DNA from: Xiphophorus maculatus
Lineage: Eukaryota > Chordata > Actinopteri > Cyprinodontiformes > Poeciliidae
Direction: 5' to 3'
Length of the DNA stretch: 64,000 bases
NCBI RefSeq assembly: GCF_002775205.1
Contig: NC_036450.1
Location: forward strand, 17,069,479 to 17,133,478
Shown here: piece by piece, positions 24,101 to 36,989 of the stretch
How the letters are laid out: every line of letters starts with the position of its first letter
Position numbering within the stretch: position 1 is the first letter of the stretch
Program-made: the position numbers and the translations under genes
Notes under the pieces: generated by a model
The model's input: only the letters and a program-made list of their open reading frames with translations
The model's database searches: none
Told to the model about the DNA's origin: nothing

Positions 24101-26977
24101 TATAATATTTTGCTGAAGTTTTTTTTTTTCTTAAGAAACTGCTTACCTTAAAGTATCCAACCTCTGAAATTATTTTGGCTACTTCTTAAAAGACTTATTT
24201 ACAGGCCAGGTAGATTTAGATCCAAGCCAAAAATCAGCACTTGGTACATTTTAGTCTTAAAACAAATGGAAAAAGAGAGCAGAATAACTTGGAGGAGCCA
24301 GCTACTTTAGTCATGGAGCAATGGCACCAATGTAAGAAAAAATGGCCAAGACTCAAGCGCTCAAATAAGCTCTCACTTCTTGTTTCCTCTTTCCTGAACT
24401 TGAACTTGTTGGACGACCTGCCAGTGTCTGCAGCCAGCTAACACCACAGTGCTGAGAACGTCAAGGCCCCAAACAGGTGTCCGCTCTCTGCCCAGTCAGT
24501 AGAGCTGAGCTGGGAACACAAAGGGCTCAAAGAGACCAGCCAGCATGGTTACAGTCTTAAATATCCCCAGGCCACTATGGACACAACTACATTTCTCAGC
24601 AGCATTGACTCATGAGTGTGGGCTCTTTCTGCTACTGTAACACTGAGTCTCAAACGGTTCTGAAGCCCAGGGTTTGCCCTAAATGGGGGTGAGAGTAGCA
24701 GGAATGATGGAGGCCATCATGAGTACAAATAGATGGTTGAGTCTAGTGGGAAACTGTTCCTTATGGAATTTGCCCAAAGGGGATTTTAAATTTTTTTTTT
24801 TTTTATCTCCAAGCGTAAACACAGAAAATATTGTCCGCCTGAGCTCTCTGACATGTCTTCAGTGTTTCTGCTGTGATCATCTGAGATTTTCACCCTGTAC
24901 TCAGATCTCATGGACTTGTGTGATATTTAAAATGTCCAGCTTGCATTGGGGGGCCCTTGCTTATGGCTAAGCTGTCCTGGCATTTAGGCTGGCAAGGCAG
25001 CAAAAGAACTGAAAGGGGTTCGAGGGGGAGGTAAAACCTTTCTCTCTATTCATTGTCGACTACTCCTCAGTGATTACGCGGATGTGAGACAGGGTGGAAT
25101 GGAGTCGAGTGGAGGCTCCCCTCATCTTCTGCAAACAATGGATGCTTGTGTGTTTGGCTCCCCCCGTTTAGCAGAATGGAGTCCATGGTTGAGCCTGAAG
25201 CTGGGATGGCATTCCAGCCCTAGCAGATTTTGTTTGTGAAATTTCTGAAGGGTGGAAGGTTCAGTGTTGGTAAAGGTCATGGCCTAAAGACCTTGTTGTT
25301 CTCATTTAGAAATGGATCAATAATCAATTATAATTTCCCTTCTTTGTCTCATATTGGATTGAGCCTGACTGATTTTACGTACTGCCATGCCATATGATAC
25401 ATCTCTCCCCCCAAACTGCTGTGGGACGGACTACTAACCTAAATTTGAGCTTAATGAGCCACAGTACGGGCACCAGGTCATTAAAAGCAATCAACAATGA
25501 TTTATTTGTTGTGTTCTTTAATTTATTCAGTAAATCTGAATGAGAAAATATTTTAGTACAAATAACTGTAAGTTAGCTAAATACCATACAGTGTTTGTGG
25601 TATTTGTAGACGTTAGAATTTAGTTGATAATATTCTAATTCCTGGTTATTTGCTAACCCTTCATCTGCCAGTACCAGTTATATTGTTTTAATTTTTCTTT
25701 TAGAACTATAATAAAATAAAATATAAGAACATAATTTGAATGTTTATTTTAAAATGAGCTTTTAAAAGCAGCAATAAGGCTTCATTTGGGCACTATCGAT
25801 TGAAAGTAGCTTTTAAAACAGAAATAGAAACAAAGGTGCAAACTGGTGGTGACGGGGGTTATATTTAATATTTAATAATATTGGGAACAAAATTGATTAC
25901 TATCTTATGTCTGATTAATGTAGCTAGTATTACAAGAACATACGGCTTGATGAAAAAATACAGGTCCTGTTTCCTAAATGTTAAACTTCTCTAAATCCAG
26001 CATGATCCATGAATGACTTCAAGGAAGCAACTTTGTAATTCTCCTTCCTGTCATCCGCTGAAAGCCTTACACTCTCACAGCCTGAAAGAATTGGAGACGC
26101 ATCTGAACATTCAGCCTTTGTCCGTTATTCTTGCAGTTTTGTTGGGTGCCTATCTGAAGTGGTCCTCTGGCATGAGATGGGTACACCCTGGGCATGTTGC
26201 CAGCCAATGCCACGTTTTTTTTAATGTGGAAGGAAACTGGAGTACCTAGAGAGTCGGTAACTATTGGGCAGCCAGTAGTCATGGGTAATCGGTCAGTTTC
26301 TTGCTACATCTCTAGTTTATTTTTTTTATGGGTTCATTTGTGCTTCTTGGTTAAGCACATTTGTTTTGCGACTGGTCCAACCATTTTGCAGTTTTCTTGC
26401 TGGTACTTTACATACTTTCAATTGTGCAGTGATATAAAACCAGAATAACCTGCTTAGTGCAGGATCGCATTGCTTACTCAGTGGTGAAGTGTGCACAGAT
26501 CTTGGAACTTGCCTTTTTCTCATTGCTGCCACTAAAACCTTCTTTCATAAGACACCGGATGCACATGGCTCCCTAAAGGCCAACATCCTGTGTTTAAATG
26601 AGACACAAACCAGGGTACGAGGCTTTAACACAGCAGCTCTCACATGACTGGATCAGCAGAAAGGAAGCACATAAGCTTTACAATTGAATTATGTCATTTA
26701 ATCACCCTCCCAGCTGAAGCCTTTTCAGTGTCAACAATAATTGAGTAAAAGGAGGTAATTGGTCTTCTGCGTGAGTCACAATGAATTGAGCTGAGTGTAG
26801 TGAAAACTGACCTTTGAGATAATTTTGGGTTCTCTGTCTTGCTTTTCTCAAGCTGCGATAAATCTGGCCAGATTTAGAGACAGGACTTAGAGCAGATTTA
26901 GAGATTTATTGCAATATTTTACTAATGTTTTAAAGCTGTTTTTTTTTCTCCAAACATTTTATTTGAAACTTAGAAAC

Positions 26978-27487
26978 TAGTGGTGTCCCGATACCAGTGT
27001 CAAGTACTTGTACTTGTAAAAGCAAGCCGATACTACAAACCGATACCACTTTTCTGCTGGATTTTTCTTGAGGGCTGGGTTGCGGTGCAACTCGAAGATA
27101 AACCACACTTCATACTAGGAGGTGGTGGTAACACACCAATACGTTATTTGTTGATCCTCCTAAAAAAAAAAGTCTGGAGATATTTCAAGGTAAACACAGA
27201 GGATACTAAACAAGCAGACTGCTCTCTGTGCTCAGCCGAGTTGTCGAGAGGAGGGGGGGAAATTGAGTTTAGATCAGGCCTACAAAGTCCAACCTAGCCT
27301 GGCCCAGATCCTATCCCACTAAGTAACATTTGTTAAAGGCGCGATCCCGAAATAAACCCAACATATTATTTTAAATCAGCTTTTACTGCTTTTTTTGTTT
27401 GTTGTTGTTAGACCACCATTAGAGTAAGCAGTGTAACTTATCCCATTTTTAGCTTTTGTCACCTGCGATGTGTGGGTGACACCCCTA
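26978..27487 (+). mobile_element. hAT-like deletion derivative with BED zinc-finger remnant
   Basis: The element starts TAGTGGTGTC and ends GACACCCCTA, inverted termini with one mismatch. Flanking CTTAGAAAC on the left and CTTGGAAC on the right could be a decayed 8-bp target duplication. An open frame (27162-27240) reads VWRYFKV, then residues spaced as C-x2-C (ADCSLCSAELSRGG). This matches the N-terminal BED-type zinc finger of hAT transposases, where W, Y/F, C-x2-C and the LSRGG-like stretch are typical. The catalytic RNase H-like part is absent, so the copy is non-autonomous. Confidence 0.7.
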
Positions 27488-29277
27488 CTTGGAACATTGT
27501 GATTTTTTCTGAGTTTCCAAAAATAAAACAATCAAGATAAAGACCAAGCCAATGTCATATTGTTAATTATTTATTCTGCTGTATTTTAGCCATTTTATCA
27601 ATAAGAGAACTTTTGTCAAATTTTGTAAGTTGTTATAAGCATTAGAACTGGTTTTATAAACTATCAGAACATCAGCCACGTGAGGACAGTCTAGATAAAA
27701 AGGATACCTGCATAAATGGGACAAATCAGCTTCATCAAGTCTTTATCATGCACTTCTCTAGGAAAGACAGAGGACAAAAAAAAGTCATAGTGATTCATCA
27801 TATTGACAAATGGAAAAAGACACCAGTGTCTGATAAAGGATAGATACCAGCAGCTTTGTCATGAAGGCTTTGGTTATTGTCGTCATCACCAGAGGCAAGC
27901 AGATCAAGTTTTTTTTCTTTTTTTTTCCATCCTCAGAGCGGTAACAGGTGTAATTTCCTTTCTGCGAGGTGAAAGGTTAATACCCATGTTGTTGACAGAA
28001 ATTAAACATACACAACAAATTTATATTATAAGTTTATTGCTGATCGGGTGTGATCATTTTAGGTCTGGTGGATGAAAAGAAGGAAAAAGGTGGAGGGAAC
28101 CAGACATAAAACAAAACGAATTTCTGGTGTTTTCTGCACCTGAAGCTGTGTAATTTAATATTCCAAAAGGCTTGAAAATGTTAATCTGCCATATATGTTT
28201 CTTCGTCTCTCCAGCAACCCATATCCAAGTTGGAACGGCGTCCCTAAAGGTTTCAGGACCCCTGCCTTTATATCTGCGCTTCCTCCAAGATTAAGTTTAA
28301 TTATTCAGAAATGGCACAAAATCTTTATCCAAATGTCTGGCTCCAAGTAATTTTGCCCCTTTACTAATTTGTAGCTCCTCCATTTCATACCTAAATATTG
28401 CCATTTTGTTTCATCCATCTGTTTTGCACTTGTAAACAACCAATTTTATAACATTGTATTTAAACCGTTCTGTAATAGTTTCTATTTATAAACAATAGTT
28501 TTATGCTTTAACAGCTTGTTTGTATTTTTTTTTTTTTTTTGAGGTATGGGGATAAATGCACATCATACATAACACACATTGATTTGAAATTACCCCTTGC
28601 TGGCAGAGTCCCATAACCACATTTCTGTAGAGCAGAATGAATGCTAAACAATTAGCAGAACATTTCTTTAAATTATTGGTTTGTAAAGTGATGATGACAT
28701 GTCTTGCTTGACAGATGGTAAATTATCTAAATGACTAAGGTTCAAAATGTAGGAGAGGCAAAATTTCTAGGACCTCATAAATTAGCTCATTTTCTCTGAC
28801 AAACAGCCCAAAAATACATATTTTGTTTATATTGGTATTTAGAAAAGCAGCAGATCCTCTTAAACCATGGCTGGAGCATTTCTGTTACTTTATAATTTTA
28901 TGCCTGTCTGAATTGTCCTTAGATCTGTATGACTCATGAGCCCATAAACTGAATACAGAAACTAGAGAAGTAGATGATTGCCATCTGTGTTTTAGAAGGA
29001 ACTTATTGATTGGCTGCTGCAGTGCTTCTGCTGGGCTTCATGTCTTTGTTTTTGATTCATTGCAGATTTTATTCTAATGTGTGTAACATTCAGTACACAA
29101 ACCTTTTACTGAAACAGGATGAGTCTGCTTTCGAGAACTTAAAGTTGGTTCCCCCCATTTGTTAGTTTCCACTGCATGATGTCACTCCATTTAACAAACT
29201 TTAGATTTCTGTGACGGGGAAAGCAGATGAAGGTTTCAGTTCATTGACTTTGAGTTGTTCTTTTTGTGCTCTTGCAG

Positions 29278-29314
29278 GGGAAACTTCACAGTTCCAAAGC
29301 TTTCAGAGTCCAAT
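29278..29314 (+). other. sema4d: Start of sema4d first main coding exon upstream of ATG 29315
   Basis: The acceptor CTCTTGCAG precedes 29278. These 37 bases are normally expected to be 5' UTR, but they contain no stop in the frame of ATG 29315 and would encode GNFTVPKLSESN if entered from the exon at 8907-9020. ATG 29315 has a strong context (A at -3, G at +4) and begins a typical signal peptide, so it is preferred as the start. Confidence 0.6.
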
Positions 29315-32300
29315 ATGGGATTTGGAGTGCTAGGTGTTTTTCTGGGGCTCCTCCTGGAGGTTTCAACCCACGGACCACACAGTGTTCCTCGAACTTCCTG
29401 GAAACGCCAAGGTAAAGCTGCTCGCAGTAAATATTCTGACTTGATTAAAAGCAGTAAATCTACCTGCTGCATTAAGAGAGAAAGCTGCAGATAACCTAAA
29501 GGAGTAGAAAAGATAATACTGATACTGAAGGGATGCTGAACTGAAAGTTGTGTACACATTTTCATCTTTTACTTCTAGATTTAGAAATATGTCAAGCATC
29601 TGATTTCTTAATTTTTGGCAAAAAAATTAAATCTCACTTCTCTATAAAAGCCATCTCAGTGAGAAGTAGTGTTTCTCACTATGAGTCGATATCTTTACTC
29701 AATCTCAAAACAAGAAACACGAGTAACGGATATAAAGTTCACTGGCTCTGCTGGCAGAGCAGGAGGAACAGAGCGTTCACACGGTCTTTATATGTCAAAC
29801 TCTTTCAACTCAGCGTCTCATGTTCACAATAGTACATTTAGTTTCACCTGTTGCCTAATTCTATCAGGAGAAAGTAGCTCCAGTCTCAAATTAGGTGAAT
29901 GGTTCTATGAAGAAAAAGTTCTCATTGCTGGCTACAGAAATAGTTGAGGTAACTCGGTCTCCGAGTGAGAACAGCAAGAGTGATTCCTCTTTAAACTCTT
30001 CTGTCACCCAGCCGCATTTAGTCGCCTGTTGAGGCTATTTATTTTGTTTGTGACCTGCATTTGAAATTAAAACCTCCAGTAGTAAGAGACTTCAGGTTGC
30101 AGTCTTTGGAATAGAAGAAAAGGTGATTACATTTGCTGTCATGTTGCTTCAAACCAGTTCCACACGCAGCAGGAAAGATAATTTCCATTACTGTTTTAAA
30201 AAGACTTCAATAGAAGAGATGAAATGTCTTAGGAGTGAGAAGACATGAGTTCAAGTTACATTGCCTTTCAAAAGAAAAAAGTATTCATGACCCTTGAACT
30301 TTTCAAAAGGCTTTCACAAAATTTTACAATTTAAAAAAAACCCTGAAAAGTTCATTGTGCATATTTATTCAGCCCTTTCTAGTCAATACTTTTAAAAACA
30401 CATTTTGCTACAGTTAAGGCTTCAAGGATTCCTGTTTATGTATCGACCAGATTAGATGATTTTATTTAGAGGCATCTTATTAAAAGGGGCTGATTTTGTA
30501 ATGTATGTTACAGTTTTCAGATTTTAATTAGAGATTTTTTTTTAAATGTTGCATTCTTTTCCTTCCCATTAACAAAATCTAACAAACAATACTTTGTCTT
30601 GGTCCATCACATAAAATCTCAATACGACGTTTGTCACGTTACAACCACAAAGAGTTTGAATACTTTTAACAGGAACTTTCTATTCATCTAACCTGCATGA
30701 GCTGCTTAGATGAGAATTAAGACCAGCATTTTATTTCAGTCAATTTAAAATCAGTCCTCAAATCAAACGTCATGAATTGAATTTCCTGTATTGTACTGAC
30801 AGCTTCAAAAATGCTGATCTAAATGTATAATGACCAGCTTAATTTAAACTCTATACGGTTTAATGTAGATCGATTGGTGGTTTCCTTAGCTGTAAATGTG
30901 GTCTCATCACCAAACATTATTCTCCTCAGATTTGGACCTCATGGAGTTTTCAGAGCCTGGCATCTTTAACTATTCGACGCTACTGCTGAGTGAGGAAAGA
31001 GGTGCTCTGTATGTGGGAGCAAGGGATGCCATTTTTGAGCTCAACAAGAGGAATGTGACGGTCAGGAACCAAAAGGTGAAAGAGTGGGAATAATGGTGCT
31101 ATCACAGAATAGAGAATATTTTTAAAAATCTAAGTTGTCATGTTTGATTTATAGGTTCAGTGGAAAGTTGCAGAACATCCCATGGAGATGTGCACACGTA
31201 AAGGAAAATCAAGAGAGGTTTGCTAGATAAATACATTTTCCGCTTGTTTCACACAAGCTTTTCCTGTCTGAATCTATGATGTACAATTCAAGATTGTAAA
31301 TAAAACTGTCCTGTTCCAATTCAGAGGGACTGCCCCAACTACATTCGAGTGCTCCAGATAGTGGATGACAAGCGGCTTTACATCTGTGGCACACATGCTT
31401 TCCAGCCTCAGTGTGATTACTTGGTAGGCTAATGGTCCATTACACTTTTAACTGGGAATGACACACTACATGCACCCACTTATCATTAGCATGACTGACT
31501 TATATGAGCTTGTTTGTTTCAGAATCTTGCAGACTTTTCTATGGAGGGTCGACCTGAAGATGGCAGAGGAAAGTGTTCGTTTGACCCTTCGCAGAGCTTT
31601 ACCACCGTCATGGTCGGTAAGTTGAGGCCAGCTTCGGCTCATTTCACAAAGAGCTCTTTTGGTTGAAGGCCCTGCATTAAAATGGATAATAATCTGTAGT
31701 AATCTCTTGTCATGGCGAGGGAAAACTGACTTGGCTTCATTCTCCCATCAGATGGAGACCTCTATTCTGGGACAGCTTATAACTTCTTAGGCAGTGAACC
31801 GATTATTTCCAGATATTCCCCATCCCATTCCCTGCTGAGGACAGAGTACTCCACATCATGGCTCAATGGTGAGTTTGGACCATATTTCACAGGTGGTTTA
31901 TCCAGCTGAAAGATACTTCAACATGCTGCCTGACAGAGACAAATATAAGTTTGGCATTTTTTTGCCATCTTGACTGTTACAACATCCCACACATTCAGTT
32001 TGTGACTGATTTTAGTTTTTCTGTGCACAGAACATGCAACCCGCAACTTCTCATTTTTACTCAGACACTAGTCTGTTAAAATGTCACGGCGTGACTGGGC
32101 CTAGCTAGAACTTAAATGTGTTCTGGGAAAGTCATTCTCTTGTAGATTTGAATTTATGATGGGCCACTAATGATGCAGAAAAAAAAATTAATTCCTGAGG
32201 ATGATGCTGCCTTCACCATGTTTTGTTGTAAATATGTTGTTTTTCTTTGATGACCATTTTTGCACCTTTTGGAATCTTGATCTGAAAGTTCAAGTTTAGT

Positions 32301-35300
32301 TTCCCCAAATTACACATTTCTGGCAAAGTCTGGTTTCTGTGTTGCAGCTTACTTCTAAGACCAAATGTATGGCGGACATGTACACACCTACATCTCAGCA
32401 AATTAAAATATCATTACATTTTCAGGAACTCACTTCAAAAAGTGAACCATGCGTGTACGCACAGTGATAGTTTCATGCCTTTATTCCTGTTAATTTTGGT
32501 GTTATGACTTAGAATTGACTTCTGAGAATTTGAATACAACATACAACGAATAAAAGTATTTTAATACAGTAACTGTATAGCATATGTGCTCAATATTTAG
32601 GTGGGGGTTAGCAATGGAGAATCTATCTTGGTCTCATTATCTCCGAACTGTAAACTCCTGTAATCTAAAATAAACTGTGCATACTATGAATTAAACAGCT
32701 CAATTCTACACATCTATTCAGGATTGATGTGTAGAATTTTTCTGTAGATAAATGGGCTGTAAAAAGGATTTTTATTTTGGTCTGAACCTCTTGTATCACC
32801 AGCGTATTTATCTGTCCTCTCCATGTGTGCTCATTTCAGAGCCCAGCTTCGTCTTTGCAGATGTGATCAGAGCCGAGAAGCACAGAGGAGACGGCGAGGA
32901 CGACAAAGTCTACTACTTCTTCACCGAAGTGTCAGTGGAGTACGAGTTCTTTGGCAAGCTGCTCATTCCCAGGGTGGCTCGCGTCTGTAAGGTCAGCAGA
33001 CGCTGTGCACCATCTGCTCCTACCTGCAGCATGCTCCTTTTATCCCCGTTTCCATGTTGTTGTTGTTTATGGATCGTTCTCAGATTCCAATCTTCTGTAT
33101 GTTTTCTGATATTTTATTCAAATCTTAAGTAATTTCTTTTGTATTGACTTTTAGTTAATAAGAGTGATTATTATAGTTGTGCAACATTTGTTAGACAACA
33201 AACTACCAGCAGACATTAGCTTATTATGACTGATGTGTAAGAATTCGAATATAACTTTGTTAAAGACTCGAACACAATCCACCAAAATCTATCAATTCAA
33301 GTAAAATTCTTACTCTTCCCAGAAAGCTCTAAAATGATGAAAATGTATTGTTTGTTTCTCGCAGAATATGAGAGAGGTTTTGGTTTACCGCCTTTGTCAT
33401 TTTTTAAGGTGGAACCATGGCAAAGATGGAAATGAGTTCTTCAGTGGAGTTTTATAGAAAAATATCTAGTATTTTTGTGGAACATAACTGAAGAACTTTT
33501 TAAAGATAAAGTAGTCAGTCTTAAATTTTTTCTTAGTTTCTGCCAAATGTGTGGTTTCTAATTCAAACATCTTAACAGTATTTATAAGCCACACTATGGT
33601 TATGCTATATAGTCTTTTGATAATTAGTTTATTAGAAAGGTCAGAAGAATAATCCATATAAGCTAATAAAAGGAAAATGAGTGGATTTTGATGTCACTTT
33701 TGCACATTAACCTACCTTAAGATTTTCAATATGACTTCTTCCTCTTTGTTTTTACACATGGCCTCTTTAATATCCGTTTCCAGGGTGACCTTGGAGGAGA
33801 GCGTACTCTGCAGAAGAAATGGACCTCCTTTCTGAAAGCCAAGCTGGTGTGCTCCATGCCGGAGCTCAACTTTGTTTTCAATGTGGTCCATGATGTTTTC
33901 ATCCTGAAGGGGAGAGACTGGAGAGACACAGTCTTCTATGGTGTCTTCACTTCTCAGTGGTCAGTGATTTCTCTAACCTTCAGCTATGTAACAATCCATA
34001 AATATGTCTGTTTTATTTAAATTTTATCCTTCTGTTTCTTTCTTCTCCTTGTTGTCTAACCGATTTATCACACCTGTGTGTTTTACTGCCGTAGGGGAAA
34101 TGTGGGTTTGTCAGCGGTGTGTGCCTACAACATGGCAGCTGTGGAGGAAGTCTTCTCTAAGGGGAAGTATATGCAGAAGGCCACAGTGGAGCAGTCCCAC
34201 ACAAAGTGGGTGCGGTATAACGGCATCCCTCCGTCTCCCCGTCCTGGTGCAGTGAGTGCCTGTCAACTATCAACTCACATGTTTTGCGCAACTCATAGCT
34301 CATTATAACCACAAAGCTCAGTGTGTTTTATGTGATATGCCAACACAACGCATCACAGAATTGTGAAGGGGAAATGATAAACGTCAAGTATTTACAAAAG
34401 AAATCGGAAAAGTGTAGCGGGCTTTTAATTCCCCTAAATAAAAATCCAGAGCAGAATAATTAAGCTCTAGTTTATGTTGGTCTAGAGTGTAAAATCCCAT
34501 TAAAGTTTGTGGTCTGAAATGTGAGAGAGCGCAATGAATAAGTGCTATGAATACTTCAAGATTCTGTATCAAATATTTGATACAGATTCTGTATCTGTCT
34601 GACTTTAATTTCTCCTTTTCCCCCCACAACACCACCAGTGTATTAGCAACCAACTGCGTCAAAAAAACATCAGCAGCTCACTCCACCTTCCGGACAAAAC
34701 CCTTCAGTTTGTCCGGGACCACCCGCTGCTGGAGGACCCTGTCCTGCCCATCGGCAACGGACCTCGACTCATCACCAAGGACATCAACTACACTCAGATT
34801 GTAGTAGAGAGGGTCCGTGCTCTTGATGGGAACATTTATGATGTAATCTTCACCGGAACAGGTGAGAACTTATCTGCTGTAATACTGCATGCAAATGGCT
34901 TGATCTTTGCATGCAGTTTGCAATAACATGTTTGAATTCTGTTATGCTAAAATGTTAAACTAATGAAGAATACTTTCCCCATGTGTGCCTTGTTGGATAA
35001 GTAAATGTTTTTTTTCTTCTGCTGTGATTGTTAGATAAAGGTGTCCTACACAAGTCTGTGGTGTTCGAGGAAGATGTCCATATTGTGGAGGAGATCCAGC
35101 TCCTGAAGAACTCTGAACCCATAAAAAACTTGCTGCTGTCTTCAGAGGTCAGTTTCTTCTTCAGTTCTCCAAAAATATAAGTTAAACATTTCAGGTGATT
35201 TTCAGATAAGATCCTATGTCTTGTCTGAGGGAAAAAATGTTTGCTAGAAACATTTGGTGACTGTGAAAGTCATAAAGCCATTATTTGTACAGACACATAA

Positions 35301-36989
35301 AAAAAGTTTACAAGTTCTTTGAAAGTTTACAAGTTCTGTAGTTTTAAATCCCACAGAAAAATGGGAATTATAAGACCTTGTTTATGAAGACATTTCTTTG
35401 CTTATCATACGAACAAACATATTCGCTTCCAGACACAGTCAGTGTATGCTGGGTCGGACTCTGGCGTCATTCAGTCCCCCACAGCTTTCTGTGGAAAATA
35501 TTCTACGTGTGACGACTGTGTCCTAGCTCGAGACCCCTACTGCGCCTGGGACCCCAACACAGCCGCCTGTGTCTGCATCATTGATGCTCCAAAGGAGCAG
35601 CTCAGGTAACCTGATGGGCTACATTCACTCTTTATCACTGCTATCTTTCTGCATAGCTGTACTGCACTCATCAGTGAAAAGGAAACTTCCAGATCTGTCA
35701 AGTCTGTCTTCCAAGAGACAGACCTGTTTTACCTGCTTCTCAGTGTTTGGTGATGGTTTGAACTCGTAGGTTGTTTGTGTTGCAGGAGGCTTGTCCAGAG
35801 TCTGAGCGGTGATGCAAACAAGTGTCCTCCAGGTAAGATGTGCACACATTCCACCCAAAGAGTCAGACTGCACACAGAGGGTTACTACACAGTATATTGT
35901 TTAGAGGCCATAAATATGAGAAAACTATTTTCCACTTGAAGGGTCACTAGAACAGAAGATGCAAATGTGACTTCTTTTTTTTTCTGCTTTTCAGTGTCTT
36001 CGGTGTCTTTCAAGGACTATCAGAAAGTATTAGTGAAACCAGGCAGCTCTGCTGAGCTGCCCTGTGTGGTGAAGTCCAACCTGGCTCATGTGATGTGGAA
36101 ATCAAACAACACTCTTCTCGACGAGGCCTCTCGTTTCCACTTTATCGGTGAAAACGGGCTCCTCATTTACAGCGTGGCCCCCGAGGATCAGGGTGACTAC
36201 CAGTGCTGGTCTGTGGAATGGGCTCCTGCTGCTGGGAAGAACTTTAGCCGCCTTCTTGCTGGATACACATTGAAGCTGGATCTTCCTCCTGGACCCCTTG
36301 CCCGGACAAACCGTGTGGCCACCACAGTCCACAACCAGGAGACGAGTAGCGTACTTCCAGCTGAAGGTAATGGTAAGACAGAGAGACAGCCACTAACTTC
36401 GGCCAGCTTCACATCCACAGTCCTCCTCACCACCCCGCCCCAAACTGACCCATCACTAACCCCGCCATCCAGTGGCACAGTCAGGTTACAGCCAAGCAGG
36501 AACCATCCCCCAAACGCCGTCATTCCTCGTCCAGACAGCCAGGACCCTGCTGCGGAGTATTTGCAACACAACAACAGCGTGGCCCTCCTCTTTCTTTTTC
36601 TCCTGTTCTTCCTCCTGTTTTTAGCTGCGATGGTGTACAACTGCTACATGCAGTATCTCCCCGCCCCATGCCTCAGGCTGCGAGCCACTCTGCTAGGGAG
36701 CAACAAGTGTACCCATCAGCCAGAGTACAGGGCCTGTGAGGCGGGTTTAATGGAAGCGTCTGCTGCCGACAAAATTAACATGACGGAACAACCCGCGCAG
36801 AACGGCAGCCAAACCACCAAAAACCTTCAGGCACTGCGCGACACTGGCTACGAGACGGAACCCGAGTGTGGCAACGGACGCCTCCCTTCTCACAACTTTG
36901 GAGGCGACAGCTCCTCCCAGGAAAAACCTTTCGATGTGGACTGCGACTCCCAGTCCATCCAGTTTGCGGATGCAGATGACGCTTACTGA
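29315..36989 (+). CDS. sema4d: Semaphorin 4D, transmembrane isoform (14 coding exons)
   Basis: Sema4D (CD100) is a type I membrane ligand for plexin-B receptors and CD72, acting in axon guidance, angiogenesis and immune signalling. The exons are 29315-29411, 30930-31075, 31155-31217, 31325-31423, 31523-31616, 31752-31868, 32840-32991, 33784-33959, 34095-34251, 34639-34861, 35035-35147, 35433-35605, 35786-35832 and 35995-36989. All have GT-AG borders, and the phases sum to 884 codons (883 residues; human is 862). Visible features are a signal peptide (about 1-20), a Sema domain (about 40-495, with [12 protein letters not shown] and KKWTSFLKA stretches), a PSI cysteine cluster from about 498 ([16 protein letters not shown]), an Ig domain with C576, W587 and C623, and a TM segment at about 747-769. 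The cytoplasmic tail keeps DTGYETE and KPFDV, both shared with mammalian SEMA4D as I remember it; this decides 4D over other class 4 members. The linker between Ig and TM is Pro/Ser/Thr-rich, where ectodomain shedding could occur. Confidence 0.95.
30265..30680 (-). mobile_element. Degraded Tc1-like relic in sema4d intron
   Basis: The left part has AAAAGTATTCATGACCCTTG and the right part has GGTCCATCACATAAAATCTC and GAGTTTGAATACTTTT. These resemble, from memory, the inverted ends of the common teleost Tc1-like element. The interior is mostly lost and no frame remains. Confidence 0.55.
32100..32470 (-). mobile_element. Degraded Tc1-like relic in sema4d intron
   Basis: Segments such as GATGCTGCCTTCACCATGTT (near 32202) and CATCTCAGCAAATTAAAATATC (near 32391) resemble antisense transposase and terminal sequence of Tc1-like elements. 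It lies in the large intron 31869-32839; boundaries are unclear. Confidence 0.45.
32702..32738. repeat. Perfect inverted repeat, 13-bp arms
   Basis: AATTCTACACATC (32702-32714) pairs exactly with GATGTGTAGAATT (32726-32738), in a sema4d intron about 100 bp before an exon. Confidence 0.92.
34563..34586. repeat. 24-bp perfect palindrome in sema4d intron
   Basis: The half-site TCTGTATCAAAT is followed immediately by its reverse complement with no spacer, giving a 24-bp palindrome 52 bp before an exon acceptor. Confidence 0.93.
34885..34916. repeat. Perfect inverted repeat, 11-bp arms
   Basis: CTGCATGCAAA (34885-34895) pairs exactly with TTTGCATGCAG (34906-34916), just inside the intron that follows the exon ending at 34861. 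Confidence 0.92.

Larger units (their letters stand above)
9021..29277 (+). other. Large probable sema4d 5' intron, no gene recognised
   Basis: About 20 kb of AT-rich sequence with no recognisable coding exon on either strand; the 60-150 codon open frames found here have no domain and no splice context. Its identifiable contents are degraded Tc1 relics (18838-19010, 20995-21385, 23430-24100), a hAT-like derivative (26978-27487), several perfect hairpins and one weak exon candidate (15759-15815). Confidence 0.5.
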
